This document shows positions 41,421-49,833 of a stretch of DNA of 50,964 nucleotides, one piece after another. The position numbers and the translations under genes were made by a program. The notes beneath the pieces were generated by a model, which worked only from the letters and a program-made list of their open reading frames with translations, made no database searches and was not told where the DNA came from. Source of the DNA: Nocardioides flavus (ex Wang et al. 2016). GTDB lineage: Bacteria; Actinomycetota; Actinomycetes; Propionibacteriales; Nocardioidaceae. Each line of letters opens with the position of its first letter. The first letter of the stretch is position 1. The stretch covers positions 1 to 50,964 of the forward strand of contig NZ_BNAD01000019.1 of NCBI RefSeq assembly GCF_014653115.1. Reading direction: 5' to 3'.

Positions 41421-41765
41421 ATGTACGCAGGGGTTGTCGCCATGGCGGGCGCCGTTGGGGTGCTCGTACTCGGGCTGTACGCGCTGCACAGGCTCACCGC
41501 CGTAGCGCCAGACTCGCTGGACGTACTTCCGTTCGAGTCGGGCTGGGCCCCCGAGCAGCACGCACTGTCGCGGTACCACGTGCGGTGGTACCTCGCCACG
41601 CTGCTCTTCCTCGCCTTCGACGTCGAGATGCTGTTCATGTACCCCTGGGCGGTCGTCGTCGCACAGGTCGGCGTAACCGCGGTCGTCGAGATGTTCCTTT
41701 TCCTGGCTGCCTTGTTCGTCGCCGTGCTCTGGGCATGGCGGGAGGGGGCACTGCGTTGGGTCTGA
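41421..41765 (+). CDS. nuoA: NuoA-like subunit of a complex-I-like membrane arm
   Basis: 114 residues after GAGAGGAGAG. Three helices with the family's signature YHVRWYLATLLFLAFDVEML then FMYPWAV. The loop near residue 40 reads PFESGWAP where ordinary NuoA/ND3 has ECGF/ECGxxP, so the conserved loop cysteine near the quinone site is Ser here. In complex I NuoA seals the junction between membrane arm and quinone module. The fused NuoB/D-like gene overlaps it by 10 bp. The missing cysteine fits the loss of redox parts elsewhere in the operon. Confidence 0.9.
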   Translation: MYAGVVAMAGAVGVLVLGLYALHRLTAVAPDSLDVLPFESGWAPEQHALSRYHVRWYLATLLFLAFDVEMLFMYPWAVVVAQVGVTAVVEMFLFLAALFVAVLWAWREGALRWV

Positions 41766-43102
41766 GTGACGCGCTCGCACGGAGCGCTTCCCGGCACGCT
41801 CACGCTCTGGTCGTCGAGGTGCCGGGCTCGTGGCGCACGCGAATGGCGGCGGAGCGCAGCCTGTTCGCGCGAGGATGGCGTCTCGCCGACTCACCCGCGG
41901 ACGCCGACGTACTCGTCGTGTGCGGCGAACCCGGGCCGGAGCTCGCGGAAGCGATCGAGGGCGTCTGGCACCAGATGCCAGGACCACGGGTCCGCGTGGA
42001 CGTGCACGCGGGCGACGAAGTGGGTGCTCGACTGGACGAAGCACACACCGGCCTGATCGACACCGACCACCACCGCCGCGACGCGCAGCAGCGACCCACC
42101 GCCTCCGAACTCCTCTCCGAGCAGGCCGGACCTGGAGCCGAAAGTCATGGCGGCCATGGAGACACGGACCACGGTTCAGCCGGCGGCCACGAGGGCCACG
42201 AGGGCATGGACCACGGTTCAGCCGGCGGCCACGAGGGCCACGAGGGCATGGACCACGGCGGCCACGAGGGCCACGAAGGCATGGACCACGGCGGCCACCA
42301 AGGCATGGGCCACGGTGGCCACGAAGGCATGGACCACGGCGGCCACGAGGGCATGGACCACGGCGGCCACGAGGGCATGGACCACGGCGGCCACGAAGGC
42401 CATGGCGACATGGAGATGTCCCCGGGAGGGATCCCGCTCGCGGAGGGCGGTGAGGACCGCGACGGCCTCGAGATGGACGTCTTGCAGGTGCGTTTCGGGC
42501 CTGTTCTGCCGCATTGGCCGGCCGGTCTGGTGTTGCGCTGCTCGCTGCAGGGCGATGTCCTCGTCGAGGCACAGGCCGAGCTCGTCGACGGGCCTGCCCG
42601 GCACGAGGGCGACGTCGTCGGGCCAGCGCGCGGTATCGACAACATCGCCTCGCTCCTGGCGTTGGCGGGGTGGGACGACGCCGCGGCAGAGGCCCGAAGG
42701 ATCCGCGACACCGCTCTGGAGCCTGGGGACGGAGCGGCGGGGTCGGAACTCGAGCGTCTGCGCCGGAGGGTCCGTCGTTCTTGGACGTTGCGCTGGTCGC
42801 TCCGGGGCGTCAGGCGGCTGAGCGACGAGGACGCGCACGCCCGGGGGTTGCCGGCCGACGTGGTCGGTGACTCCTATGACCGGCTGATCAGGATGCTGGA
42901 CCGGGCGGTCGCCGGTGTTGCCGCGACCGCCGCCGGTGACACCGGCACTCGGACGAACGACGCCGGCCGGACACTCTCGACCGACCACTTGGCACATCTG
43001 GTCATGGGTTTGGATCTGGCCACGGCACGTCTGGTCCTCGCCAGCCTCGACATCCACGAGCTGCTCGCCGGACAGGCGGAGCACGAGGTGTCCCATGGCT
43101 GA
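41756..43102 (+). CDS. Fused degenerate NuoB/NuoD-like protein with His-Gly-Met repeat tract
   Basis: 448 residues from TTG 41756, chosen because GAGGGGG is well placed before it. Residues 1-90 resemble NuoB around SLFARGWRLADSPADADVLV and VWHQMPGPRVRVDV, but none of the four iron-sulfur (N2) cysteines is present. Residues about 130-220 are a repeat of GGHEGMDH units. The rest follows NuoD: VLQVRFGPVLPHWPAGLVL (cf. NMGPQHPSTHGVLR) and VRRSWTLRWSLRG, without the quinone-site His. It is therefore a non-redox cap for the membrane arm that may bind metal ions. I know no named family for it. Confidence 0.75.
   Translation: MGLSDALARSASRHAHALVVEVPGSWRTRMAAERSLFARGWRLADSPADADVLVVCGEPGPELAEAIEGVWHQMPGPRVRVDVHAGDEVGARLDEAHTGLIDTDHHRRDAQQRPTASELLSEQAGPGAESHGGHGDTDHGSAGGHEGHEGMDHGSAGGHEGHEGMDHGGHEGHEGMDHGGHQGMGHGGHEGMDHGGHEGMDHGGHEGMDHGGHEGHGDMEMSPGGIPLAEGGEDRDGLEMDVLQVRFGPVLPHWPAGLVLRCSLQGDVLVEAQAELVDGPARHEGDVVGPARGIDNIASLLALAGWDDAAAEARRIRDTALEPGDGAAGSELERLRRRVRRSWTLRWSLRGVRRLSDEDAHARGLPADVVGDSYDRLIRMLDRAVAGVAATAAGDTGTRTNDAGRTLSTDHLAHLVMGLDLATARLVLASLDIHELLAGQAEHEVSHG
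42146..42413. repeat. 24-bp tandem repeat coding GGHEGMDH
   Basis: Imperfect repeats of GGCGGCCACGAGGGCATGGACCAC, plus longer variants with SAGGHEGHEGMDH at the start. About 268 bp and some ten His-Gly-Met units, all in frame. The DNA is also open on other frames, so neighbouring antisense frames are by-products. Confidence 0.9.
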
Positions 43103-44060
43103 CCCGATGCCGATGACGGACTCGCCGATCACCACCGTGGCACCCGGCTGGGCGATCGTCGGCTTGGCCATTCTCGGTGTGTTGGCCCTAACCGCTGCCA
43201 TGTTGGACGGCGCCCTCGCCGCGCGTGCGGGGGGCGGGCCGGGCGGGACGATGGGCGGGCTGGTCCGGCCGTTCGGTGAGGCGGCCCGGCTGATGCGGCA
43301 GCGACGTCGTACCACCGTCGAGGCCGACGGGCTGTTGTGGCGCATCGGGGGGGCGGGGCTGCTGGTGACGGCGGCGCTGATGGTGACGGTCGTGCCGCTG
43401 GGGGAGTGGACCATCTTCGATCTCGACGTAGGCGTCATGTGGTTCAACGCCATGGACGTGATGGTCTGGGCGCTGGTGTGGCTGACCGGGTGGGGCGCGA
43501 ACTCGGCGCACTCGCTCGTCGGCGGCTACCGGTTCCTGGCACACGGGCTGGGCTACGAGCTTCCGTTGATGTTCGCCCTGGTCGCTCCGGCGATCGCCGC
43601 CGAGAGCCTGAACGTCGGCAGGGTCGCGGCGGCACAGGACGGACTCTGGTTTGCCGTCTGGATGCCGGTGGCGTTCCTCGTCTACCTGCTCGGGGTCGCC
43701 GCCTTCGCGGTGTGGGGACCGTTCTCCCCGGCCATCGGCACGGACGTCGCCGGCGGCGCACGGGCGGAGCTGTCGGGCGTGGACCGGCTGGTGTTCGAGG
43801 TGGGGCGTTATGCGTTGCTGGCTGCCGGCGCGGCGTTCGCGGTGCCGATGTTCCTCGGGGGCGGTGCGGGCCCGCTGCTGCCGGACTGGGCCTGGGTGTT
43901 GGTGAAGACCGTTGCCTTGCTCGCGGTTCTGGTCTGGCTGCGGCGGCGGCTGCCGGTCTTCCGGCCGGACAAGTTCATGGAGGTGGGCTGGGTGGTGCTG
44001 CTTCCGGCCGTGCTGGTGCAGGATCTGGTCGTCGCCGTCATCGCTGTCGGGAGGTCTTGA
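43095..44060 (+). CDS. nuoH: NuoH-like membrane subunit
   Basis: 321 residues, eight or more helices, ATG 43095 overlapping the previous gene by 8 bp. GGLVRPFGEAARLMRQRRRT and VEADGLLWRIG match the NuoH N-terminal region. The segment that in NuoH holds the acidic quinone/E-channel motif (APFDLPExExEL) reads PAIGTDVAGGARAELSG, with most of the Pro-Phe-Asp and Glu lost. NuoH normally links the quinone cavity to the proton channels. Helix GRYALLAAGAAFAVPMFLGG and tail VAVIAVGRS complete the fold. It sits in the expected A-(B/D)-H order. Confidence 0.88.
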   Translation: MADPMPMTDSPITTVAPGWAIVGLAILGVLALTAAMLDGALAARAGGGPGGTMGGLVRPFGEAARLMRQRRRTTVEADGLLWRIGGAGLLVTAALMVTVVPLGEWTIFDLDVGVMWFNAMDVMVWALVWLTGWGANSAHSLVGGYRFLAHGLGYELPLMFALVAPAIAAESLNVGRVAAAQDGLWFAVWMPVAFLVYLLGVAAFAVWGPFSPAIGTDVAGGARAELSGVDRLVFEVGRYALLAAGAAFAVPMFLGGGAGPLLPDWAWVLVKTVALLAVLVWLRRRLPVFRPDKFMEVGWVVLLPAVLVQDLVVAVIAVGRS

Positions 44061-44062
44061 AC

Positions 44063-44626
44063 GTGCTCACCGACATCGCCTTCTGGGGGTTCGGGCTCGC
44101 CGCGGTGCTCGGCGGCGCTGCGGTCTTCTACGTCGACTCGATGGCGCGCGCGACGTACGCCCTCGCCCTGTCGTTCGTCGCGGTCGGGCTGCAGGTGCTC
44201 TTCCTGCAGCAGAACTACGTCGGCGTGGTGACGATCCTGATGATGGTCATGGAGATGGCGATCATGGCCGTCTACATGGTCATGTTCATGGGGATGAACC
44301 CGGCACTGATGCCGATGAGCATGGTGCACGGCAACAGGACCGCCGTCGCCGTCGCAGTGACCACGTTCCTGGTGCTCGCGACAGGCATCCTGATGGTGGA
44401 CTGGCCTGCCCGCCGGGGCAGCCCACCGTCGGACGTCACGATGGCGTTGGGGGAGTCGTTGATGGGTCCGAAGATGCTGGTGATGGCGGTGATCAGTCCG
44501 GTGATGGTGGCCACGATCGTGGCTGGCGTCGTGCTGGCCGCGCACCGCACGCGCTACGACCGGTTGGGCGATGACCTGAAGCAGCGTCCGGCAGACGATC
44601 CTCAGCCGGGAGGTGTCGGTCGATGA
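44063..44626 (+). CDS. nuoJ: NuoJ-like membrane subunit, methionine-rich
   Basis: 187 residues from GTG 44063, 8 bp after GGGAGG. Five helices; the NuoJ landmark is LFLQQNYVGVVTILMMVMEM (cf. xYvGAImvLfLFVxMM). This helix and the following loop contain an unusual number of Met: EMAIMAVYMVMFMGMNPAL, then MPMSMVHG, more than ten in 35 residues. Met clusters can bind Cu(I), which would suit the copper setting, but this is inference. The stop overlaps nuoK (ATGA). Confidence 0.88.
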   Translation: MLTDIAFWGFGLAAVLGGAAVFYVDSMARATYALALSFVAVGLQVLFLQQNYVGVVTILMMVMEMAIMAVYMVMFMGMNPALMPMSMVHGNRTAVAVAVTTFLVLATGILMVDWPARRGSPPSDVTMALGESLMGPKMLVMAVISPVMVATIVAGVVLAAHRTRYDRLGDDLKQRPADDPQPGGVGR

Positions 44627-44925
44627 CCTTGGAGGCGACCCTTCTCATCGCCGCGGCGATCTTCAGCGTCGGGCTGTACGGCGCGATCTCTCAGCAGGTG
44701 GTGGTGATGGTGATGATGGGTTTGGAGCTCATGATCAACGCTGTCATCCTCGCCGCTGCCGGCGTCTGGTGGTTCCTTGCGCCCGACCCGACCGGGCAGG
44801 TCCTCCTCATGGTGATCATCGCCGCGATGACCGTGGAGATGGCGATGGGCTTCGCGGTCGCCACGTTGCTGCATCGTGAGCGTGGTGCCGACATTACCGA
44901 CATGGCCACGGACCTGTCGGGGTGA
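44623..44925 (+). CDS. nuoK: NuoK-like membrane subunit
   Basis: 100 residues, the standard size, three helices. Both membrane glutamates of NuoK are kept: Glu in MMGLELMINAVILA and Glu in IAAMTVEMAMGFAV. These are part of the proton path in complex I, so this subunit looks able to translocate ions. ATGA overlap with nuoJ and GTGA overlap with nuoL show tight coupling. NuoK/MnhC/MrpC proteins are close, but the order J-K-L-M-N identifies it as the Nuo form. Confidence 0.9.
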   Translation: MTLEATLLIAAAIFSVGLYGAISQQVVVMVMMGLELMINAVILAAAGVWWFLAPDPTGQVLLMVIIAAMTVEMAMGFAVATLLHRERGADITDMATDLSG

Positions 44926-46859
44926 CCGGGCCCATGTCCGAGAGCGCTCTCTGGCTGCTCGTTCTGCTGCCCGCCGTGGTGGGCGGAGGGCTCGCCCTCT
45001 CACGGCTCGAGCGGGCGGCGGCTGCCGTGTCGCTGGCCACGGCCTTCACCACAGCCGCACTGTCGGTGGTGGTCGCCCTCGAACGGCCGAGGGTGTCGGT
45101 TCCGTTCATGGCCGGCAGCGATCTCGCCCTCGGGGTGGATGCGCTGTCGGCCTTGGTCGCACCGACGGTGGCGGTCGTGACCCTGCTCGTGTTGGTGTTC
45201 TCGGCTGGCGAGATCCGGGAGTCACAGGCCCGGTTCCACGGGCTGATGCTGCTCTTTGCCTCCGCCGCGCTCCTGACGGCGACTGCCGAGACGCTGCCCG
45301 CGCTGCTGTTCGCCTGGGAGGTGATGGGCGCGACGTCTTTCGCGCTGATCGGGTTCTGGTGGCGCGATGACCACCGAGTGTCCGCGGGCATCACGGCGTT
45401 CGTGACCACGCGCACGGCGGACGTCGGGCTGTACGTCGCGGCCGGTGCGGCGCTGGCCGGTGGAGCCGGCCTGGCGCTGGGCGACCTGCCGGTGAGCAGC
45501 GAGGGGTGGCGCCACGTGGTCGCGGCGGGTGTCCTGGTCGCAGCGCTCGGCAAGGCGGCCCAGCTGCCGTTCTCGTTCTGGCTCTCGCGCGCGATGGAGG
45601 GTCCGAGCCCGGTCAGTGCGCTGTTGCACTCCGCGGCGATGGTCGCGATGGGTGGCTACCTGCTGCTGCGCACCGAGCCGCTGTTGGCCTCGACGGGCTG
45701 GGCTGCGCCGGCTGCTGCGTGGGTGGGCGCGCTCACCGCGCTGCTGCTCGGCGCCGTCGCCGTGGCGCAGCAGGACCTCAAGCAACTCCTCGCCGCCTCC
45801 ACCTCCGCCCAGCTCGGGTTCGTGGTCATGGGCGCCGGGCTGGCCTCGGTGAGCGGGGGAGCGGCACACCTCGTCGCACACGCCTCGACCAAGGCGCTGC
45901 TCTTCCTCGCCGCCGGGGCCTGGCTCACCGCGCTCGGCACCAAGCAGCTCTCCGGCCTGCGCGGCGTAGCTCGGAGGTGGCGACTGGTCGGCTGGGCCGC
46001 CACCGCCGGAGCGCTGTCCCTCGCGGGCGTAGCCCCGCTGGCACTGTGGGCGACCAAGGACGCGGTCCTCGCCGCGGCGCTGGCGGAGTCACCGTGGCTC
46101 TACGCCATCGGCCTCGCCGCGGCCGCGCTGTCGGCGGCCTACGCCGGCAAAATCCTGGTGATCCTGTGGCGACAGCTGCCCGAGCGGGAGCATGCCGAGG
46201 TCGAGGCGCATCTCGACAAGGAGGAGCCGGGCACCCGCCACGTCGGCATGCTGGAGCAGGCGCCGCTGGTCGCCCTCGCGCTCGGCGCAGTGGTCCTCGG
46301 AGTGCTCGCGCTGCCGCCGTTCGGCGACACGATCGCCCGTGCACTCGGCGAGGAGCCGCTCCACCCGACGCCCCTGGAGATGGCCGCGTCGGTCGTGATC
46401 GCACTGGGGGTGCTGGCGCTCGTGTGGTGGCGTCCGGTGCCGGAGCCGGGCTGGGCCCTGTCCTGGCTGGGCCTCGAGCGCGCAACACAGGCCCTCGTCG
46501 TACGCCCGACCCTCGCGCTGGCAGAGGCGCTGGCGCGCTTCGACGACCGCGTCCTGGACCGTGGCGTGGCCGGGTCCGCCGCGGCCGCGCTCGGTCTGGC
46601 GCGTCGGGCAGCGACCTTCGACGACCGGGTGCTGGACGGTGCGGTCGAGGCAACGTCCCGGGCGTCCTTGTGGGCCGCGGCTGGTGCGGCACGAAACGAC
46701 GACCGGTGGTTCGATGGGGCGGTCGAGGGGCTCGCTGCGCAGCTGCGCCGCCTTGGCCGGCTCGCACGTCGTCCGCAGACCGGCCAGCTGCACCACTACT
46801 ACATCCAGGCCGTCGCGGTGCTCGCGATCGGCGTCCTGCTCCTTGTCACGGTGAGGTGA
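44922..46859 (+). CDS. nuoL: NuoL-like antiporter subunit
   Basis: 645 residues from GTG 44922 (ATG 44934 is an alternative). Antiporter-type helices with the membrane Glu in LLFAWEVMGATSFALIGFWW, the Lys region GKAAQLPFSFWLSRAMEGPS, HSAAMVAMGGYLLLR, and the second-half Lys region HASTKALLFLAAGAWL. The C-terminal arm has three copies of an FDDRVLD/NDDRWFDGAV element between 543 and 605, then TGQLHHYYIQAVAVL. It would carry one ion channel and the lateral helix. Key residues look intact, unlike in the NuoN homologue. Confidence 0.9.
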   Translation: MTGPMSESALWLLVLLPAVVGGGLALSRLERAAAAVSLATAFTTAALSVVVALERPRVSVPFMAGSDLALGVDALSALVAPTVAVVTLLVLVFSAGEIRESQARFHGLMLLFASAALLTATAETLPALLFAWEVMGATSFALIGFWWRDDHRVSAGITAFVTTRTADVGLYVAAGAALAGGAGLALGDLPVSSEGWRHVVAAGVLVAALGKAAQLPFSFWLSRAMEGPSPVSALLHSAAMVAMGGYLLLRTEPLLASTGWAAPAAAWVGALTALLLGAVAVAQQDLKQLLAASTSAQLGFVVMGAGLASVSGGAAHLVAHASTKALLFLAAGAWLTALGTKQLSGLRGVARRWRLVGWAATAGALSLAGVAPLALWATKDAVLAAALAESPWLYAIGLAAAALSAAYAGKILVILWRQLPEREHAEVEAHLDKEEPGTRHVGMLEQAPLVALALGAVVLGVLALPPFGDTIARALGEEPLHPTPLEMAASVVIALGVLALVWWRPVPEPGWALSWLGLERATQALVVRPTLALAEALARFDDRVLDRGVAGSAAAALGLARRAATFDDRVLDGAVEATSRASLWAAAGAARNDDRWFDGAVEGLAAQLRRLGRLARRPQTGQLHHYYIQAVAVLAIGVLLLVTVR

Positions 46860-46861
46860 AC

Positions 46862-48352
46862 GTGCTCAGTCTGATCGTCTTCCTGCCCCTGGCTGCCGCT
46901 CTGGCCCTGCTCGCGCTTCCGCGGCTCGGCGCCGCGGCCGCACGGTGGACCTGGGTCGCGGTCGCAGCCGCCGACCTCGCCCTCGTGGTCGCGGCGTGGC
47001 TGCGCTACGAGACGCCCACGGCCGGACGACTCGCCTTCGAGGAGCAGGCCGAGTGGATCCCCGGCGTGAACAGCAGCTACCACCTCGGCGTCGACGGGCT
47101 GTCCCTGCCGCTGATCGCGATGACCGCGGTGATCTTCCTGGCCTGCGCGATCTTCGCGCTGCGCGAGACCGACCGCCCGCGTCTCCAGGCTGCGCTGTTC
47201 CTCTTCCTGCAGAGCGTCAGCATGGGCCTGTTCGTCGCCGCCGACCTGATCCTCTTCTTCGTCTTCTTCGACCTCTCGATCGTCGGCATGTACTTCGTGA
47301 TCGCCGGCTGGGGACACGGCAACGCCGCCCGGTCGGCGATGAAGTTCTTCCTCTACACGTTTCTGGGCTCCCTGGCCCTGCTCGTCGGGTTCATCGGCCT
47401 CTACATCGCCGCCGACCCGCACACCTTCGACATGGTCGAGCTGGCCGAGCAGACCCCGCTCGCCGGGTCGTCGCTGGCCGGTGGGCTGGTGCTGGCCGCG
47501 ATCCTGATCGGGCTGGCGGTGAAGACACCGACCGTGCCGTTCCACACCTGGCTGCCGCCGGCCCACACGGACGCGCCGGCGATCGGCTCGGCGGTCCTGG
47601 CGGGCGTGCTGCTGAAGATGGGCACCTACGGGTTCGTGCGGATCGCGATGCCGATGCTGCCCGAGGCGTGGCGGGACTGGGCGTGGGTGATCATCGTCGT
47701 CGGCATCGTCTCTGTCGTGTACGGCGCGCTGGTGGCGCTGGCCCAGACGAACTTCAAGCGGATGGTCGCCTACACGTCGGTGAACCACATGGGCTACATC
47801 GTCCTCGCCGTCGGCGCCGCGGGGCTCGTAGCCGACGACACCGCGCAGGCCCGGTCCGTCGCGGTCACCGGTGCCGTCACGCAGATGGTCAGCCACGGCC
47901 TGATCACCGGTGCGCTGTTCCTCCTCGCCGGGGTTCTCCAGGACCGGGCAGCGACCTATGACATGGACTCCTACGGCGGCCTGGCCGGACCCGCGCCCCG
48001 GCTCGCCGCGTTCTTCGCCGTCGGCGCATTCGCCTCCCTGGGCCTTCCTGGGCTGTCCGGCTTCATCGCGGAGTTCCAGATCTTCACCGGCAGCATCGCC
48101 GCCGCCCCCGTCACGGCCATCGCGCTCGTGGGCATCCTCCTCACCGCGGCGCTTTTCCTCCGCGCGCTGCAGCGGATCTTCACCGGCGAGACCCGCGGCC
48201 GCTCGGTCGGCTTCACCGACCTGCGCGCCGCCGAGGTCTGGTCGGTCGGCCCGCTGCTGGTGCTCTCCCTGCTCATCGGAGTGTTCCCCCGACCGCTGCT
48301 CGCCGTGATCGAGCCCGCGGCCGAGGTCGTCGTCGAGCTCGTCGGAAGGTAG
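46862..48352 (+). CDS. nuoM: NuoM-like antiporter subunit
   Basis: 496 residues from GTG 46862 (GTG 46856, overlapping the nuoL stop, is the alternative). Landmarks: NSSYHLGVDGLSLPLI, KTPTVPFHTWLPPAHTDAP with the channel Lys, GVLLKMGTYGFVRI, SVNHMGYIVLAVGA and LPGLSGFIAEFQIF. The membrane Glu essential in E. coli NuoM (Glu144, FWEMMLVPMYF) is Asp137 here (FFDLSIVGMYF). Asp may still carry a proton with altered pKa. Four bases separate it from nuoN. Confidence 0.9.
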   Translation: MLSLIVFLPLAAALALLALPRLGAAAARWTWVAVAAADLALVVAAWLRYETPTAGRLAFEEQAEWIPGVNSSYHLGVDGLSLPLIAMTAVIFLACAIFALRETDRPRLQAALFLFLQSVSMGLFVAADLILFFVFFDLSIVGMYFVIAGWGHGNAARSAMKFFLYTFLGSLALLVGFIGLYIAADPHTFDMVELAEQTPLAGSSLAGGLVLAAILIGLAVKTPTVPFHTWLPPAHTDAPAIGSAVLAGVLLKMGTYGFVRIAMPMLPEAWRDWAWVIIVVGIVSVVYGALVALAQTNFKRMVAYTSVNHMGYIVLAVGAAGLVADDTAQARSVAVTGAVTQMVSHGLITGALFLLAGVLQDRAATYDMDSYGGLAGPAPRLAAFFAVGAFASLGLPGLSGFIAEFQIFTGSIAAAPVTAIALVGILLTAALFLRALQRIFTGETRGRSVGFTDLRAAEVWSVGPLLVLSLLIGVFPRPLLAVIEPAAEVVVELVGR

Positions 48353-48356
48353 GGCC

Positions 48357-49775
48357 GTGGGCTCCGACATGGCCATGCGGCCGCTCCTACTCCTGCCGGA
48401 GATCGTGCTGTTCCTCGGCGGGCTCGCGGTCCTGGTCAGTGGGTCCTTCCTCCCGCGGACGCGCCAGTGGGTCACCCGCGTCATCGCCGCGGTCGCGCTG
48501 GTCGCCGCCGCCATCCTGGCCGTGGTCGACCTCCCCGGCCCGGCCCAGCCGGCGATGGAGGGCACCTTCACCGTCGACACCGCCACCGGGGTGGCGCGGA
48601 TCGTCGCCGCCCTCGGCACGCTGATCGTCCTCGCGCTGGCCTCCGACGAGATCGCCGGCTCGCCACGGGAGAGCGAGACCTACGCACTGCTGCTGTTCTC
48701 GACCACCGGCACGCTCGTCCTCGCCGGCGCCGACGACCTGCTCGTCGTAGTGGTCGGGTTCCTGCTCGCGAGCATCCCGCTCTACGGCCTGATCGGCATC
48801 GCGCGCACCCCCCGCGGGGCCGAGGCGGCCATGAAGACCTACCTGCTCGGTGCCCTGTTCGGCATCCTCCTGCTGCTCGGGGTCACGCTGCTCTACGGAG
48901 TCTCCGCGACCACGTCGTACGCAGACCTCACCGACCGACTTGCTGAGGCGCCGCAGGGCGTGGTCGCGGCGGGCGTCGTGGCGGTGCTGGGTGGCTTGAT
49001 GTTCAAGGCCGGCGGTGTCCCGGGGCACTTCTGGGTCCCCGATGCCGCCGAGGGTGCGGGCGGGGCGGTCGCGGCCTTCCTCACCACCGTGCCCAAGATC
49101 GGCGCGATGCTCGCCGCCTACAGGCTCATCGCCATGCTCCCCGACACCCTCGCCTGGCCGCTGCTGGTCGCCGTCCTCGCGGTCGCCAGCATGACGCTCG
49201 GCAACCTTGCCGCCTACTGGCAAACCGACCCCCGGCGCCTGCTCGGCTGGTCCACGGTCAGCCAGGTCGGCTACCTCCTCGTGCCGGTCGCCGTCGCCGG
49301 GCGCAGCGACCTAGCCCTGCCCTCCCTGCTGCTCTACCTCGCCGGCTACACCGTCACGAACCTCGCGGCTTTCGCGGTGACGACCACCTTCCCTGACCGG
49401 CGCGACCTCGACTCCTACCGCGGCATGGGCCGAGCCCGGCCGTGGCTGGGCGCATCCCTCGTGGTGGCGCTGCTCGGCCTCGTCGGCACCCCGCCGACCG
49501 TGGTCTTCGCTGGCAAGCTCACCACCACCGCCGCCGCCTGGGACGGCGGACTTGCCTGGCTGGCCGTGCTGGTTTTCGTCAACACCGTGATCAGCCTCTT
49601 CTACTACCTCCGGTGGATCGCACCCGTCTACGGCCGAGTGGAGCCACCCGCGCCAACCCCGCCAGGGGCGTTCGTCGCTGCTACCTGGTCGCCGACGACG
49701 GCGGTGGTGACCGCCGGTCTAAGCCTTGCGCTCGGCATCGGAGCCGGCGCCCTCTGGAGTGTCTTCTCGGTCTGA
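48357..49775 (+). CDS. nuoN: NuoN-like antiporter subunit lacking the membrane Glu
   Basis: 472 residues from GTG 48357 (ATG 48369 possible). Landmarks: LLPEIVLFLGGLAVLV, MKTYLLGALFGILLLLG, FKAGGVPGHFWVPDAAEGAG (with the Lys), LLGWSTVSQVGYLLVPVAV, GTPPTVVFAGKL. In the helix that normally reads GxExLSLPLY, with the essential Glu, the sequence is GFLLASIPLYGLIG, so Leu136 stands at the Glu position. This predicts a blocked or altered channel. Last gene of the operon; the convergent channel gene ends 58 bp downstream. Confidence 0.9.
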   Translation: MGSDMAMRPLLLLPEIVLFLGGLAVLVSGSFLPRTRQWVTRVIAAVALVAAAILAVVDLPGPAQPAMEGTFTVDTATGVARIVAALGTLIVLALASDEIAGSPRESETYALLLFSTTGTLVLAGADDLLVVVVGFLLASIPLYGLIGIARTPRGAEAAMKTYLLGALFGILLLLGVTLLYGVSATTSYADLTDRLAEAPQGVVAAGVVAVLGGLMFKAGGVPGHFWVPDAAEGAGGAVAAFLTTVPKIGAMLAAYRLIAMLPDTLAWPLLVAVLAVASMTLGNLAAYWQTDPRRLLGWSTVSQVGYLLVPVAVAGRSDLALPSLLLYLAGYTVTNLAAFAVTTTFPDRRDLDSYRGMGRARPWLGASLVVALLGLVGTPPTVVFAGKLTTTAAAWDGGLAWLAVLVFVNTVISLFYYLRWIAPVYGRVEPPAPTPPGAFVAATWSPTTAVVTAGLSLALGIGAGALWSVFSV

Positions 49776-49833
49776 CCGGCATCCGCAGATGGAGAACCAG
49801 CTGCCACGCGCCGGAGCGTCAGCCTGGCCCTGG

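Noticed and set aside
42146..42413. CRISPR-like array
   Set aside because: The 24-bp repeats are contiguous without unique spacers and encode GGHEGMDH in frame with the surrounding gene.
46799..48619. 606-codon open frame antisense to nuoM
   Set aside because: Low-complexity charged translation, opposite a clear NuoM homologue.
44623..49775. Mrp/Mnh sodium-proton antiporter operon
   Set aside because: Mrp lacks NuoA, NuoH and NuoJ-type genes and has MnhE, F and G; gene order and the NuoH gene fit a complex-I arm.
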